64,000 nt of DNA from Nitrososphaeraceae archaeon (GTDB lineage Archaea > Thermoproteota > Nitrososphaeria > Nitrososphaerales > Nitrososphaeraceae). Positions within the stretch are counted from its first letter, which is position 1; every line of letters starts with the position of its first letter. Of this stretch, positions 43,901 through 52,651 are shown piece after piece. Location of the stretch: contig JAJPHM010000023.1 of assembly GCA_021325295.1 (NCBI GenBank), positions 1 to 64,000 of the forward strand, written 5' to 3'. The position numbers were made by a program, and so were the translations under genes. Below the pieces are notes generated by a model. That model saw only the letters and a list, made by a program, of their open reading frames with translations. It did no database searches and had not been told where the DNA came from.

Positions 43901-45253
43901 AAGGAAATAGCTGCTGGCAAATATTCCTGTATTGGGGCCGGTTTCTCGCATGGCCATAACCATATTGTCTATCACCTTTCCTCCTTGGTTAGAGGTAATA
44001 CGAACTTGTGCGGTGTCAACCTTTGTAGGATCGGTGTTCAAAGACGAATCATTCAGTTTTATTACTGCTCTGTCGTCTGCATAGTACACATCTCTGTCGA
44101 ATGATATTCCTGTGCTTGGAAGGACTGCTGCAGTTGCAGAAGCTCCACGAAATGTGGCAGTCAACATATCTCCACTGGGATTAACCACTATGTTCCCCGG
44201 AGGAATTGGTGTGTTGGCTGTCGTTGTCTTCAAAATCTTGAAGCTTGCAGAATACGCACATAAGTTAACACCCTGACCAGTGGGTGGACTTAATGCTTGA
44301 AAAGCAAATGATTGGAACACTTGATTTGCTTTATTCAAAACCGATACACTTCCTGACTGCAGATTCGGGCAGTTGCCTGACGAACCTGACGAATCCACAA
44401 TTTTGATCGAACCCTGATCGTTTCCACTATGGGTCGGGGAAGTCTCTATGCCATATACCGGATGGTCAAAACTTATCGAATACTGACTTGAGGATGCAAT
44501 CGCAGAAGCAGCTGATGTGCCAGCAATAGGTGATCCATTGCATTGAACAGGAGAAAATGATGCCATCATGCGAAATTGTGAGGGATTCTCAGCATTGAAT
44601 ATTTGAGAATCTGGCGGGATTACCGGCGAGTCAGCTTTCAACTGAGATCGCAATTGTGACAATAAATCGGTAATTTTCATGGTTCCCTTGAAAAGCTTGG
44701 TATTTGTGTCATCAAGAGACAGAGGAACTTTTATCGAAGCCAAAGGATTGGTGAATCCCGTCTGATAAAATGCTAGTTGGATCATAACAATGTTGCCAGT
44801 GTTGTAATTGCATACCAGATGATTTCCTTCAAGCGTTATGAAGGCAGTGTCATACATTCCGTATGAAGCCTTATCGAAATGTAATGTGGGTACGGGCGGC
44901 TGATAGGCTGGATCCATTACAACTATTACGATTGTAATTTGTGGTTGGGGCTGATTGCTTGTTGAAGCTGGTTGCGAAAAGGTAACGCCATAAGTTGTTT
45001 CTGTTCCTCCAGCAGATCCAGCGGGAGGGCTCCAGCTAAATACTCCTGATGAAAGACTAGCGCCAAGGGGTAAATCTGTGCTGTTTGTCCATCCCGTGCC
45101 TACAGGTATCGAAATAGGCTGGTTCTCTTGGACATAGTAGATATTTCCGTCAGCAGCAGGTGATGCTTGCGCAAATGCTGCCTGAAAGATCCATTCGTGA
45201 CTCAGTAAAGGAAGTCCCGAGATAATTCCACAAACAAGTATTACTGCTGTACG
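40901..45253 (-). CDS. Large surface metallopeptidase with PEFG anchor, start missing
   Basis: A coding frame of about 1450 residues; only the last 1338 follow an ATG (44917). Upstream it remains coding for about 110 residues, including an export signal (VILVCGIISGLPLLS, then AAFAQA), but no start codon is reached before a TGA: it is 5'-truncated. Later features are beta-rich repeats, a metzincin site THELGH-type (MHELGHNLGLNHGG, with SVMSYP as Met-turn, near residue 642 of the ATG numbering) and a C-terminal module ending VPEFGASAIVSIMLAIAIV, the PEFG-CTERM anchor. It is probably a secreted, wall-anchored protease. Functional only if a start is recovered. Confidence 0.75.
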   Translation of the reverse strand, partial: RTAVILVCGIISGLPLLSHEWIFQAAFAQASPAADGNIYYVQENQPISIPVGTGWTNSTDLPLGASLSSGVFSWSPPAGSAGGTETTYGVTFSQPASTSNQPQPQITIVIVVMDPAYQPPVPTLHFDKASYGMYDTAFITLEGNHLVCNYNTGNIVMIQLAFYQTGFTNPLASIKVPLSLDDTNTKLFKGTMKITDLLSQLRSQLKADSPVIPPDSQIFNAENPSQFRMMASFSPVQCNGSPIAGTSAASAIASSSQYSISFDHPVYGIETSPTHSGNDQGSIKIVDSSGSSGNCPNLQSGSVSVLNKANQVFQSFAFQALSPPTGQGVNLCAYSASFKILKTTTANTPIPPGNIVVNPSGDMLTATFRGASATAAVLPSTGISFDRDVYYADDRAVIKLNDSSLNTDPTKVDTAQVRITSNQGGKVIDNMVMAMRETGPNTGIFASSYFLSFNTTAPDGNNPIPRESSIRIASTGDTTIRVTGDFRPTTGSGPSGLLQGTVNVHSALRYVGTLSSASSGQGGSGFTPTPGNQVPSGGTSEIPCDTYGKNTTNDGICNYWKPGGQPLKVPYPAGGAYNSFPESCDPTCPDTTKKDIYVEIDYYGSNKPNSNALTNVKNAFSTSPVGNIRLHLEVGEDISQNSHIGGSYDYTKVLVWGNATGSCWTGGTSGCLSFDTLKFWNFGTSAEQTTSWTAGWSNKLQAKKQVYHYGLFVPYQAQDSQSSGNAEITGNDFIVSLGSYYNGVGSVDQQQGTLMHELGHNLGLNHGGPDALASVNPTINCKPNYLSVMSYPRQFTNAFANNTLNYSDDPMSPGSLDLTNLGESAGLQLTTSAQSNGNITWGVQNGQLELYSGISKNPEYIDWDNDGSGLNTNDADSSTQEPWVTSPPYNIPDVSQNLYPCNNIQANLGTATTLPGANDWSNLIYSFRSANSATFSNGQGNGLTEFDLKDLRAMRVSGINTLNYLVQTLNIHYFANGTVNGKSVVPSLVKQDFQNELFGNPATNYYIKDNVTKSVATLLQQDDVQTALNKMLLVRSYMDGYHGGAVRNDLFNPLGENAILPFMDNNIAEEKIELDKPYKDKTFTITSQTSSGTYTIKGNSSSITSLADTFTIDPTNKRISLRFVGQGDVTLYVPRSLATGFNGVEYEGTPEHISNGVTGNSTYTILNLKNLHYYPKMILGAYCVNQGNITYSANCGSLPGQPLTVSTNKQSYSGSETIVISGGVTPVAGQALLIEVFNPNGVLYRADTITPASDGTYSYDMKIGGRLGPSGTYTVVVYYNNQKAQTTFSYTNTNTIPPSPGPWHIVTVQVNGASYQIQYAISAGGTISSISADTGAVSLKASITSTSSGTLALKIPRNVLDSKTANGTDDDFVIFADGVPTANYNESGSDSTQRTIYINFDQGTQTIEIVGTHIVPEFGASAIVSIMLAIAIVGTIIAARHNRNSWFSNR

Positions 45254-45265
45254 ATCTTCTTGACG
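45250..45265. other. Junction where two opposing genes both lose their starts
   Basis: The coding signal of the minus-strand peptidase begins immediately left of this point and that of the plus-strand propeller protein immediately right of it. Neither has a start codon in its frame. The simplest reading is a deletion or rearrangement breakpoint that removed a divergent promoter region and both starts; an assembly error is possible. Confidence 0.55.
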
Positions 45266-48200
45266 TGGGATGCACCATTTGGAGGTTCAAATTTACAAAT
45301 CCTGTTTGCAAGAAGTACAGACAATGGCAAAACCTTCAGCACTCCAATTGCTCTGAGCAGCATTACTGAGTCGTTTACTGACCTTGGAATCGCAGGGTAT
45401 GGCAGCAATGTCTATGCCGTCTGGGACGATGATACACATACACCCGGAGTACCAGATATTTATTTCGCCAAAAGCAACAACAATGGAAGCTCATTTGGCA
45501 ATCCTATCAATATTAGCAATAATGCGGGCACATCATTAGTACCACAGATCGTAGTTTCTGCTGTCGGAAATATCTATATCACATGGCAGGATGATACACC
45601 AAATCCAGGATCCGAATCAGATGTCTTCTTTTCATCAAGCACCAATGGCGGAACGAGCTTTTCTAATCCTGTCATAGTCGGCACATCTGGCGGATCTGCC
45701 CAAACACCTAAAATTGTGACATCTGGAAAAAGCAGCGTCTATCTTGTGTGGAACGACTTTAGTGGAAATTCAGATGTCTTCTTTGCCAAAAGCAACAACA
45801 ATGGAAGCTTATTTGGTAGCCCTGTTAACATTAGCAATAACCCAAGTACGTCGACGCTTCCTCAGTTAGCTGTCTCTCTGGGCGGGACTATTTACGTGTC
45901 ATGGGTGGATTATGCTGTAGGTAATGGCGATATTTTTGTATCAAAGAGCACTGACGGAGGACAGACCTTCCAGAGTGCAATAGACATTAGCAATAATCCG
46001 ATAATGGCAACAAATCCCAGGGTATCCGTATCCGATAATAATCACATATACACGGTGTGGGAAGGAGACCCGGGATCAGGCGCTAATGACATATACTTTT
46101 CATACAGCTCAAACAACGGCACTACCTTTAGCAATCCTGTTGATATAAGTAACAACCCCGGATATTCTACATTACCTGTTCTGGCGTCTTTCGGAAATTC
46201 TTCATTTGTGGCATGGCAGGATTCGACATCGGGCAATCCACAAATTTTCTTTAGAACCATTCAAGAAACAGGACCTGCTTCAATAAGTATCGAATCAATC
46301 AACAATTCGGATCCTCTGTGGGGTCTGGATCAAGTTGCAGTAAGCGGAGTTGTGAATGCCAATACCACTGACAGCATCAACCTGGATTGGGGGGACGGCC
46401 AGTCCAGTTCACTTTCAATTAGCGGCACCGCTTGGGGGCCTGTTTCCCATACTTACAGTTCACAGCATGTTGGTGCCAACTTAATTACTGCAACTCTCAA
46501 AGATGCAAATGGCACCATTATTGCAACAAGTTCAAGTCATACAATCAATGTCCAGAAACACTCAACTGCACTTACCTTGAACTCAATTGGCAGTGTGATC
46601 CAATCCTCTAGTATTGTAGTTTCAGGTAGTTTAACTGATGTTTCTACCAATCCACCAGCTCAATTGCAGAACAAGCAGATAACATTCAATGGGACAGGTG
46701 CAGCCGGACTTGCCCCCGTCTTTACCATGGCCAACGGCTCCTATGCTGGCTCAGGTGTATCTCCAAACCTTGCGGCTGATCTTCTGGAAGTACAGGCACA
46801 TTTTGAAGGCGATGGACAGTATCTGGGCGCTAACAGCACGATTAGTACATATGACACTGTGGCAAATGGCGCAGCAAATTTCAATGTTCCTGCCGGAACG
46901 CCTTCACATGTCAATCTTGTCGGCTTTGGGGGCTCGATCGATTTTGACAAGGTGCAAAATGGGGGAAAGGTGTTTGTTTCCTCATGCAATTCTCCAGCGA
47001 GCCCAAGGTATACCACAGCAAATGAGTGTATAGAGATATCCCCCACCTTTGATGTAAGCCAAGGGTATGCACACATCCATCTATCTTTCAACAACCTTAC
47101 GCTGCCCCAAGGTTATACTTCAAATGATGTCGATATTTTCCATGACGACCTGTCTGGCATAGTGGATATTACGGAATCTCGGAATCTGACCAGTGAGGTT
47201 GTAACGGGAAGAACCATGGGCTTCAGCAAGTTTATTGTAGCCCCTGCGATCCATAGCGCTATTCTATCAGGCGCTGCAAGGCAACAATTGTTTGTAGGAA
47301 ATGATACATTGTTGTTTAATTTCAATGAAACACGACAGATTTCCTTGGATCAGACTTCTTATTCCATCGGTAGTACTCCAGTTATTACTGTTGTTGATCC
47401 AAATGCAGGTAGTTCATCTGTACACGAAATAAGTGCCACAGTAAGCTCATCCAGTGATCCACAGGGCATCATTGTTCCACTAAATGAAACGAGTCCGAAT
47501 AGCAATACCTTTACCGGTTCCTTTACTCTTGTATCTGGAGCCTCATCGTCTCACAATAAGATGCTACATGTTCAATCGGGAGATTCACTGAAAGCATCAT
47601 ATAATGCCGTCAATATGGCGCCCCTGAGTGTTGTCATAAGCGGCGTATCCGAAGCAGGACTTCTTGAGGTTTCTAACTACACTGCTCCTTCCGGGCTCTT
47701 CCCTATTGGTGATGGTCATAACGTTAGCCTTGTGGATGCCGCATTGACATCCAATGCTAACATTACTATTACAATGTCTTATGCTAACGTTTTGAGCACA
47801 AATTTCGATCCTGACGCAATGTCGATGTTACTGATGAAAGGTTCTATATGCGAGAACGATATAACTCTCAGGAACTCAACTGGATATCCGATAGGGCTGG
47901 ACAAAGCTGCAAAGACATTGACAGGGGAGACCCATAAATTAGGACAGTTTACATTGGCGTTTGCACCAATTTCGGGGCCCGGAGGAAATTGTCCGGGTTC
48001 AGGAGGCGGTGGAGGAGGTCTTTCGAGACCTGGCGCTGGAATAGTCCTTGATTCTGTGGCCTCTATTATCGCAGAACAGTCGGGAGGAGTTTGCATGTCT
48101 GGATGTTTCGCAGGTTCAAGCGGCGGCAGTTCTGGCTCTGCTCCAACTCAGCCACCATCCCCATCAAACCCATTACCACCTGCGCCTTCAATTTCTTCAC

Positions 48201-49192
48201 CACGAATTCCCTCTGGAACAGGAGTAGAGATCAATGTAACTATTCCAAATACAGGATCTACCCAGTCAGGTCCAGTCAACCAGCTGGGAGGCGCCGGCTC
48301 ACCACCCAATTCAAATGTCCAGCCCGGTCCACAAAATCCATCGTCACCACAAGTTTCCTTGGTGTTTGAAAAAGTGACATCTGGCGGGCTTGTCACGGTC
48401 AAGGAATACTCTCCGCTCCAACTTGCCAACCTGTTCTCTTCAGAGAACACAGTTTCAGGAACAGTCGATCTGCATAACAATATCTATTCGACAGCAGGCA
48501 CTCTGATTGATATATCTCCCATTACAAATGTCTCGCCCAGCCTGAACTTTACTGGCACTGTCGATGTAACTATTCCCTACAACCTGACTCTTGTCCATTC
48601 GCTTTCAACTGGTGGAAAGAACTTTACAGAATCTGACACAAGATTCCTGCACTACAACGGCTCTGCTTGGGAAGACGCAACAATATACGTAAACACTACA
48701 GCCAAGACTGTCACAGGAAGAGTATCTTCGCTGTCCCCTATGGTCGCGGCTGTTGTCAACGATGGAACATACGGCTCGGAATACTTTGATCTGCATCCTT
48801 TGAGCAAGGTGATGGTAGTAGTCAATTCAACCACAAGCCAGCAAAATGCAACATCTGCCGTCACCAATCCCGTTTTATTGCCTGCACCATCCGGCTCTAC
48901 CGCAGAGGTCAGGGCAGGACAGCAGGTAACGATTGGATTTATGCTGAAGAACCAGCAGCAGGCAAAGCAGCCCTACACAGCAATAATTGAAGTACTAGAC
49001 CAGAACGGCTATACTTCAAACGTCAACATCATCGGAGGAACGCTTGACACAGGCCAGACGATACCGGTAAATAGCACCTGGGTTGCACAAGACCCCGGCC
49101 AGTATACTGTAAAGGTGGTCATAGTCAGCAGCCTTTCCAGCGATACGCAGCTTCTCTCAGGACTGTCAACTGGCATATTGGATGTTCATTAA
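45260..49192 (+). CDS. Large secreted propeller/PKD protein, N-terminus missing
   Basis: A frame of 1310 codons from a weak TTG. It begins in the middle of a repeat (TWDAPFGGSNLQ) with no signal peptide. Residues 1-330 hold six sialidase-like repeats of about 50 residues (for example IYFAKSNNNGSSFGNPINIS), so the beta-propeller has probably lost a blade. A PKD domain follows (INLDWGDGQSSSL), then further beta domains and a Gly/Ser/Pro linker (about 905-1010). No CTERM anchor or membrane helix is visible at the end. Probably a secreted binding or adhesion protein. As it stands the gene may not be expressed properly. Confidence 0.72.
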   Translation: MTWDAPFGGSNLQILFARSTDNGKTFSTPIALSSITESFTDLGIAGYGSNVYAVWDDDTHTPGVPDIYFAKSNNNGSSFGNPINISNNAGTSLVPQIVVSAVGNIYITWQDDTPNPGSESDVFFSSSTNGGTSFSNPVIVGTSGGSAQTPKIVTSGKSSVYLVWNDFSGNSDVFFAKSNNNGSLFGSPVNISNNPSTSTLPQLAVSLGGTIYVSWVDYAVGNGDIFVSKSTDGGQTFQSAIDISNNPIMATNPRVSVSDNNHIYTVWEGDPGSGANDIYFSYSSNNGTTFSNPVDISNNPGYSTLPVLASFGNSSFVAWQDSTSGNPQIFFRTIQETGPASISIESINNSDPLWGLDQVAVSGVVNANTTDSINLDWGDGQSSSLSISGTAWGPVSHTYSSQHVGANLITATLKDANGTIIATSSSHTINVQKHSTALTLNSIGSVIQSSSIVVSGSLTDVSTNPPAQLQNKQITFNGTGAAGLAPVFTMANGSYAGSGVSPNLAADLLEVQAHFEGDGQYLGANSTISTYDTVANGAANFNVPAGTPSHVNLVGFGGSIDFDKVQNGGKVFVSSCNSPASPRYTTANECIEISPTFDVSQGYAHIHLSFNNLTLPQGYTSNDVDIFHDDLSGIVDITESRNLTSEVVTGRTMGFSKFIVAPAIHSAILSGAARQQLFVGNDTLLFNFNETRQISLDQTSYSIGSTPVITVVDPNAGSSSVHEISATVSSSSDPQGIIVPLNETSPNSNTFTGSFTLVSGASSSHNKMLHVQSGDSLKASYNAVNMAPLSVVISGVSEAGLLEVSNYTAPSGLFPIGDGHNVSLVDAALTSNANITITMSYANVLSTNFDPDAMSMLLMKGSICENDITLRNSTGYPIGLDKAAKTLTGETHKLGQFTLAFAPISGPGGNCPGSGGGGGGLSRPGAGIVLDSVASIIAEQSGGVCMSGCFAGSSGGSSGSAPTQPPSPSNPLPPAPSISSPRIPSGTGVEINVTIPNTGSTQSGPVNQLGGAGSPPNSNVQPGPQNPSSPQVSLVFEKVTSGGLVTVKEYSPLQLANLFSSENTVSGTVDLHNNIYSTAGTLIDISPITNVSPSLNFTGTVDVTIPYNLTLVHSLSTGGKNFTESDTRFLHYNGSAWEDATIYVNTTAKTVTGRVSSLSPMVAAVVNDGTYGSEYFDLHPLSKVMVVVNSTTSQQNATSAVTNPVLLPAPSGSTAEVRAGQQVTIGFMLKNQQQAKQPYTAIIEVLDQNGYTSNVNIIGGTLDTGQTIPVNSTWVAQDPGQYTVKVVIVSSLSSDTQLLSGLSTGILDVH

Positions 49193-49274
49193 CTGGTTAT
49201 TCTTGGAAGCTATTTTTCGGACACCTTATATGAGAATGCATAGCAATAGTATTACTTATAAGTTAAGATAAGAA

Positions 49275-49583
49275 ATGTATTACATGACAATGGATGTAGG
49301 AAATGTCACAGATAAAGGTCAAGTTACCATACCAAAACATCTTCGCAAAAAGTACAAGATTGATGATAAGGTCCTGTTTGTTGATACGGGAGACGGTGTT
49401 CTGGTAAGACAGGTACCGAAACTTTCAGAACTGAAAGGGATCTTGAAGGACTCGGTGGACCTTGACCGAATTAACCAGCAAGAGAAAAGACTTGAAGTAA
49501 CACGGCAGGAACGTCTCATGGCTGTGATTGAGCAGGCCAAAAATAAGAGAGAAAAGAGACTGGCAGATTGGCAAAGAAAATAG
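49275..49583 (+). CDS. vapB: AbrB-type antitoxin
   Basis: A 102-residue protein. The N-terminal swapped-hairpin is clear: GNVTDKGQVTIPKHLRKKYK. The rest is a helical toxin-binding part rich in Arg, Lys and Glu. The last 16 nt overlap the PIN gene, so it is coupled to it. An AT-rich element (ttacttataagttaag, about 49252-49267) lies closely upstream, so the start may be at a later Met (49284 or 49290). Intact pair with VapC. Confidence 0.8.
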   Translation: MYYMTMDVGNVTDKGQVTIPKHLRKKYKIDDKVLFVDTGDGVLVRQVPKLSELKGILKDSVDLDRINQQEKRLEVTRQERLMAVIEQAKNKREKRLADWQRK

Positions 49584-49987
49584 CAGTAGTGTTTGATAGC
49601 CAATCTCTGTTTTCTTTTTTCATGGGACAAGAGGGATCGGCTGAGGTTCAGGGTTTGTTGAGACAGATTGAGGCTGGAACGTGCGAAGGGTACATCAACA
49701 TCGTAAATCTGATAGAATTGCGTTACGTCCCTGCCCGAGCAGGAAAGGATTTCCTTGAGCAAAGCATAACCCGTTCTGGCATAAAAATTGTTCCGCTTGT
49801 AGTTGGGAATGTCTTGTGGAAAATTGCGGCCGAATTGAAGGCCAATTATGCCATCTCACTTGCAGATGCGTGTGCGGCTGCTACAGCAATATGGTTTGAT
49901 TGCGAGCTAGTGGCAGGCGCTGACCCAGAATTCAATCAATTACAAGATGCTGGCCTTATGAAAATACTGACCATTGGAAAGCTATAA
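49568..49987 (+). CDS. vapC: PIN-domain ribonuclease toxin
   Basis: A 139-residue PIN protein starting at TTG. The first catalytic Asp is in AVVFDSQSLFSFF, the second acid in NIVNLIELRYVPAR (Glu), and ISLADACAAATAIW and LVAGADPEF give the remaining acids. VapC toxins cleave tRNA or rRNA; the upstream AbrB-type protein is the antitoxin. The start overlaps vapB by 16 nt. All acids seem present, so it should be active. Confidence 0.83.
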   Translation: MAKKIAVVFDSQSLFSFFMGQEGSAEVQGLLRQIEAGTCEGYINIVNLIELRYVPARAGKDFLEQSITRSGIKIVPLVVGNVLWKIAAELKANYAISLADACAAATAIWFDCELVAGADPEFNQLQDAGLMKILTIGKL

Positions 49988-50135
49988 TCACACCTGATTT
50001 ATCACATTTTGGCCAATGAATTATGAATGAGCATAGTCTGAGGATAGTTTGCCATAATTGCCATGTGGTTTTCATGACTCACGTCAGGAGCGCAGACTGG
50101 AAACATCCAGTCTAAAAGCAGATGCCTTCTTGGGC

Positions 50136-50417
50136 TCAATATCGTGCATGTATTGTACGTAAAAAGTTTTCAGTCCGTCTTGACAGATCTCCGCCTGTGA
50201 TAGCATATTTGCCATCTGTGGCTAATTGCTGAGCTCTTTTTGCAGCTTCCATTCTGTAATTACTATCGCACGAGGACAAAGTTCTCCTTAGATATTGAGT
50301 AACAAGCCAATCGACTTGACTATTTTGTACGTCTTCTAAAAAATTAAACGTATGGGAAGCAGTTGCAAGGACGTTCAATAAGAACCTTTGAATTCGGGAT
50401 GTAGCGGAGGTATTCAT
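50136..50417 (-). CDS. Hypothetical helical protein
   Basis: About 93 residues from ATG 50417 (the frame extends to 50477 and overlaps the ZIP gene). It is mainly helical and basic, with VLATASHTFNFLEDVQ and YRMEAAKRAQQLATDGK segments. It lies directly downstream of the ZIP gene on the same strand. I do not recognise it. The coherent amphipathic helices favour a real gene, but it has no strong supporting motif. Confidence 0.45.
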   Translation of the reverse strand: MNTSATSRIQRFLLNVLATASHTFNFLEDVQNSQVDWLVTQYLRRTLSSCDSNYRMEAAKRAQQLATDGKYAITGGDLSRRTENFLRTIHARY

Positions 50418-50466
50418 GATAAGCCGGTTAACAGATATTCCGTATCTAGGCGGGATCTGCTCATTT

Positions 50467-51387
50467 TTACGCTCCACCCAATGTCACTATCAAATCCGTG
50501 ATAAACCCGATGCACATGCCGACAAATATTCCTGTCATGATTACAGCATTTGTAGTCTGCCTTCTCCCAGAGTTGTACATGAGCATCGAGACATAGATCA
50601 GTGCCCCGCCTGCAATTGACAGAAACAGTATATACGCTATAGTCGAGATCCACAGGCTTCCGACTATGGTTCCCACAAATGTAGGGCCACCACCAACAAG
50701 GCCTGCCATGACAAGGAAACGGACATTTGGCTTTTTCACAAGCGATGTCAGAGGACCTGCAATGCCAAAGCCTTCGGTGGCATTGTGAGACCCAAAGCCC
50801 ACTATCAGCACAATAGCCAGACCTATTGCGCCTGTAGCATATGACTGACCTATCGCCAAGCCTTCGCTAAAGTTGTGCGCTCCTATGCCTATTGCAATCA
50901 TCATTGCCAGCTTGTAGGCAATCCTTGTCTGGATCAGCTGCTGTTGTTGTTGAAGCTGAGAACTGGAATTCGAAGAGCCCGGATTGCTGACCTGGCCGGG
51001 CTTGACAGAATCCAGATTGATGCTGGGATTGTTTTTCTTGGGAATGTTTTCTGCAAATGATGGCATTATGGGCTTGGGCATGTATCTTGACTCGTACCAC
51101 ACCAGACCAAGAAGGCTTATGGCAAGCCCTCCGAACATGGCGGCATAATCGAAAATGGCGTCATTGACAGAGGATTTGCCGGCAAGGGCATTGGTCGCAG
51201 CATCTGATGCAGATTCCCATGCGTGGCTGAAAACGTCGATTATGAGGAAAATCAGGATGCCAATTGCAAAAGCATTCAAAAACCCTTTTTTCTTTGCAGA
51301 TACATTCTGGAGAACTGCCAGAGGCAGGCCCAGGAATATGGTAAAGCCGGCAATTGCGCCAAGCAAAACAAGTTGCCAAAAGTCCAT
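50467..51387 (-). CDS. ZIP-family divalent metal transporter
   Basis: A 306-residue protein with eight membrane helices. The metal site helices are clear: GIGAHNFSEGLAIGQS (helix IV, H-N-x-x-E-G) and GFGSHNATEGFGIAG (helix V). A Gln/Ser-rich cytoplasmic loop separates helices III and IV. ZIP proteins import Zn, Fe or Mn. The start ATG is 3 nt from a 28-bp palindrome, and a TATA-like box (minus strand gtttaaatac, 51424-51433) lies further upstream, so transcription is probably repressed by a metal sensor. Substrate most likely Fe or Mn, judged from the operator. Confidence 0.85.
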   Translation of the reverse strand: MDFWQLVLLGAIAGFTIFLGLPLAVLQNVSAKKKGFLNAFAIGILIFLIIDVFSHAWESASDAATNALAGKSSVNDAIFDYAAMFGGLAISLLGLVWYESRYMPKPIMPSFAENIPKKNNPSINLDSVKPGQVSNPGSSNSSSQLQQQQQLIQTRIAYKLAMMIAIGIGAHNFSEGLAIGQSYATGAIGLAIVLIVGFGSHNATEGFGIAGPLTSLVKKPNVRFLVMAGLVGGGPTFVGTIVGSLWISTIAYILFLSIAGGALIYVSMLMYNSGRRQTTNAVIMTGIFVGMCIGFITDLIVTLGGA

Positions 51388-51390
51388 CAG

Positions 51391-51418
51391 TTAGGTTTAC
51401 CTAATTAGGCAAACCTAA
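51391..51418 (-). promoter_or_regulatory. DtxR/MntR-like palindromic operator of the ZIP gene
   Basis: An almost perfect 28-bp inverted repeat: TTAGGTTT at the left end mirrored by AAACCTAA at the right, with a CCTAATTAGG core, so two overlapping TTAGG/CCTAA units are present. The pattern resembles binding sites of DtxR/IdeR/MntR-type metal repressors, which archaea also have. It sits between the TATA box and the start codon, where a bound protein would block initiation. Confidence 0.75.
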
Positions 51419-51628
51419 TAACAGTATTTAAACAATCCTGTCCATTGCTACGATCCGTTAGACATATCGGCTCCTGCAAGCCTATTGTTGTACGACCGTG
51501 AATTTGCAAGAGATAAGATAAATCTTTAACCACTGACTGGGGAATACCCTAACCATAACCTCAGAGTGTAGCACTGTATAGCTAGCTTTATTTGGCACGG
51601 CACCAAGGTATTATTAGGAATTAAACAC

Positions 51629-51823
51629 ATGCAATATCCTGGTTCTGCTCGAAGGGTCATTCACTTCAAGGATAGGGACTCGGAAATGAATGGATTCTAT
51701 ATTCTTCTTAGAGCAAAGATGCCTATCAGGAGTGCTGGAGAGGACAGGTACTTGATTTCAGAGGAACAATGCAAACTCTTGAGCGATAACAAGATTGAAT
51801 ATGTGCTGGATAAGAAACTATAA
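51629..51823 (+). CDS. Small hypothetical protein
   Basis: A 64-residue soluble protein. It starts MQYPGSARRVIHFKDRDSEM and includes a strand pair and an EEQCKLLSDNKIEYV end. It lies 3 nt ahead of the next gene on the same strand, so they look like a two-gene operon, possibly a toxin-antitoxin-like or phage-type pair. Family not recognised. Confidence 0.5.
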   Translation: MQYPGSARRVIHFKDRDSEMNGFYILLRAKMPIRSAGEDRYLISEEQCKLLSDNKIEYVLDKKL

Positions 51824-51826
51824 CTA

Positions 51827-52171
51827 TTGCGATCTGTCCGCTTTGACATCTACCTTCCAATTTACTACAATGAAAGAGACGCTGCTGGAAATAGGATTGA
51901 AGTTGAGAAAGCCAAGCTTCTAGATACATTTAAGGAGCTTAGAAATCGCTTTGGTGGCATATCCGCTGAAGAACACCGTATAATTGGCAGCTGGCTGGAT
52001 GACGCTGGCATAGTTAACGATGATGAAAATACTGTATATCATATTGTTTGTGACTTGACCAGAGAAAATATGCAATGGCTCAGCAACTACCAAGACCTAC
52101 TAACAGATAGGTTCAGGCAAAAAGAGATTTTCATGTATTATATTCATGTCTACAGGCTCAAATCGCATTAA
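51827..52171 (+). CDS. Hypothetical protein, partner of the preceding gene
   Basis: A 114-residue protein starting at TTG. The first half reads VRFDIYLPIYYNERDAAGNR and TFKELRNRFGG, the second is helical with an RFRQKEIFMYYIHVYRL end; a beta-alpha mixture. It overlaps nothing and follows the 64-residue gene within 3 nt. I do not recognise the family; small size and tight coupling suggest a two-component accessory module. Confidence 0.5.
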   Translation: MRSVRFDIYLPIYYNERDAAGNRIEVEKAKLLDTFKELRNRFGGISAEEHRIIGSWLDDAGIVNDDENTVYHIVCDLTRENMQWLSNYQDLLTDRFRQKEIFMYYIHVYRLKSH

Positions 52172-52339
52172 TGTTGAAAATCACGAAAAAGATCGACATC
52201 CCGCAGACAGAATACCTGTTCTTCTTCATGCCAAAGCTTTTCCTTTTATCTTTCTTAGATGTAGTAGAATAGATTGTTGTCGATCTTTGATGCCTTGTAT
52301 TTTACAGTTGCCTTTTTCCTTTTAGGATGACAGCGGTTT

Positions 52340-52603
52340 TCAGATTGGATAATATTTGTACCTGGGACGTAATCGCTTGACACCAATCAAATATCGCGCT
52401 TCTAGGTCATGCAATATGTCAAAAAGCGCCGTGTCATTGATTCTTGCAAATCCCTGTTCACCATTGATAATTCCTACAGACCATTGAATCTCTTCAGATT
52501 CACAAAAGCTATGACCTCGAATATACTCAAGAACTCTACGCGCAAGCTCATCTAACTCATTGGCCAAGTTAGAATCTCGGTCGTTTGGTTCCTGATCACT
52601 CAT
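52340..52603 (-). CDS. Small winged-helix-like protein
   Basis: An 87-residue acidic protein with helices (ELDELARRVLEYIRGH and TALFDILHDLEARYLIG) and a basic C-terminal wing (VKRLRPRYKYYPI). It may be a small DNA-binding or anti-repressor protein. It is the last of three small genes on the minus strand (52340-53129). Not recognised. Confidence 0.45.
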   Translation of the reverse strand: MSDQEPNDRDSNLANELDELARRVLEYIRGHSFCESEEIQWSVGIINGEQGFARINDTALFDILHDLEARYLIGVKRLRPRYKYYPI

Positions 52604-52651
52604 TTTAGATCATTTTTCCAATGGCTTGCGAAACAAATCTATATCTATCTG

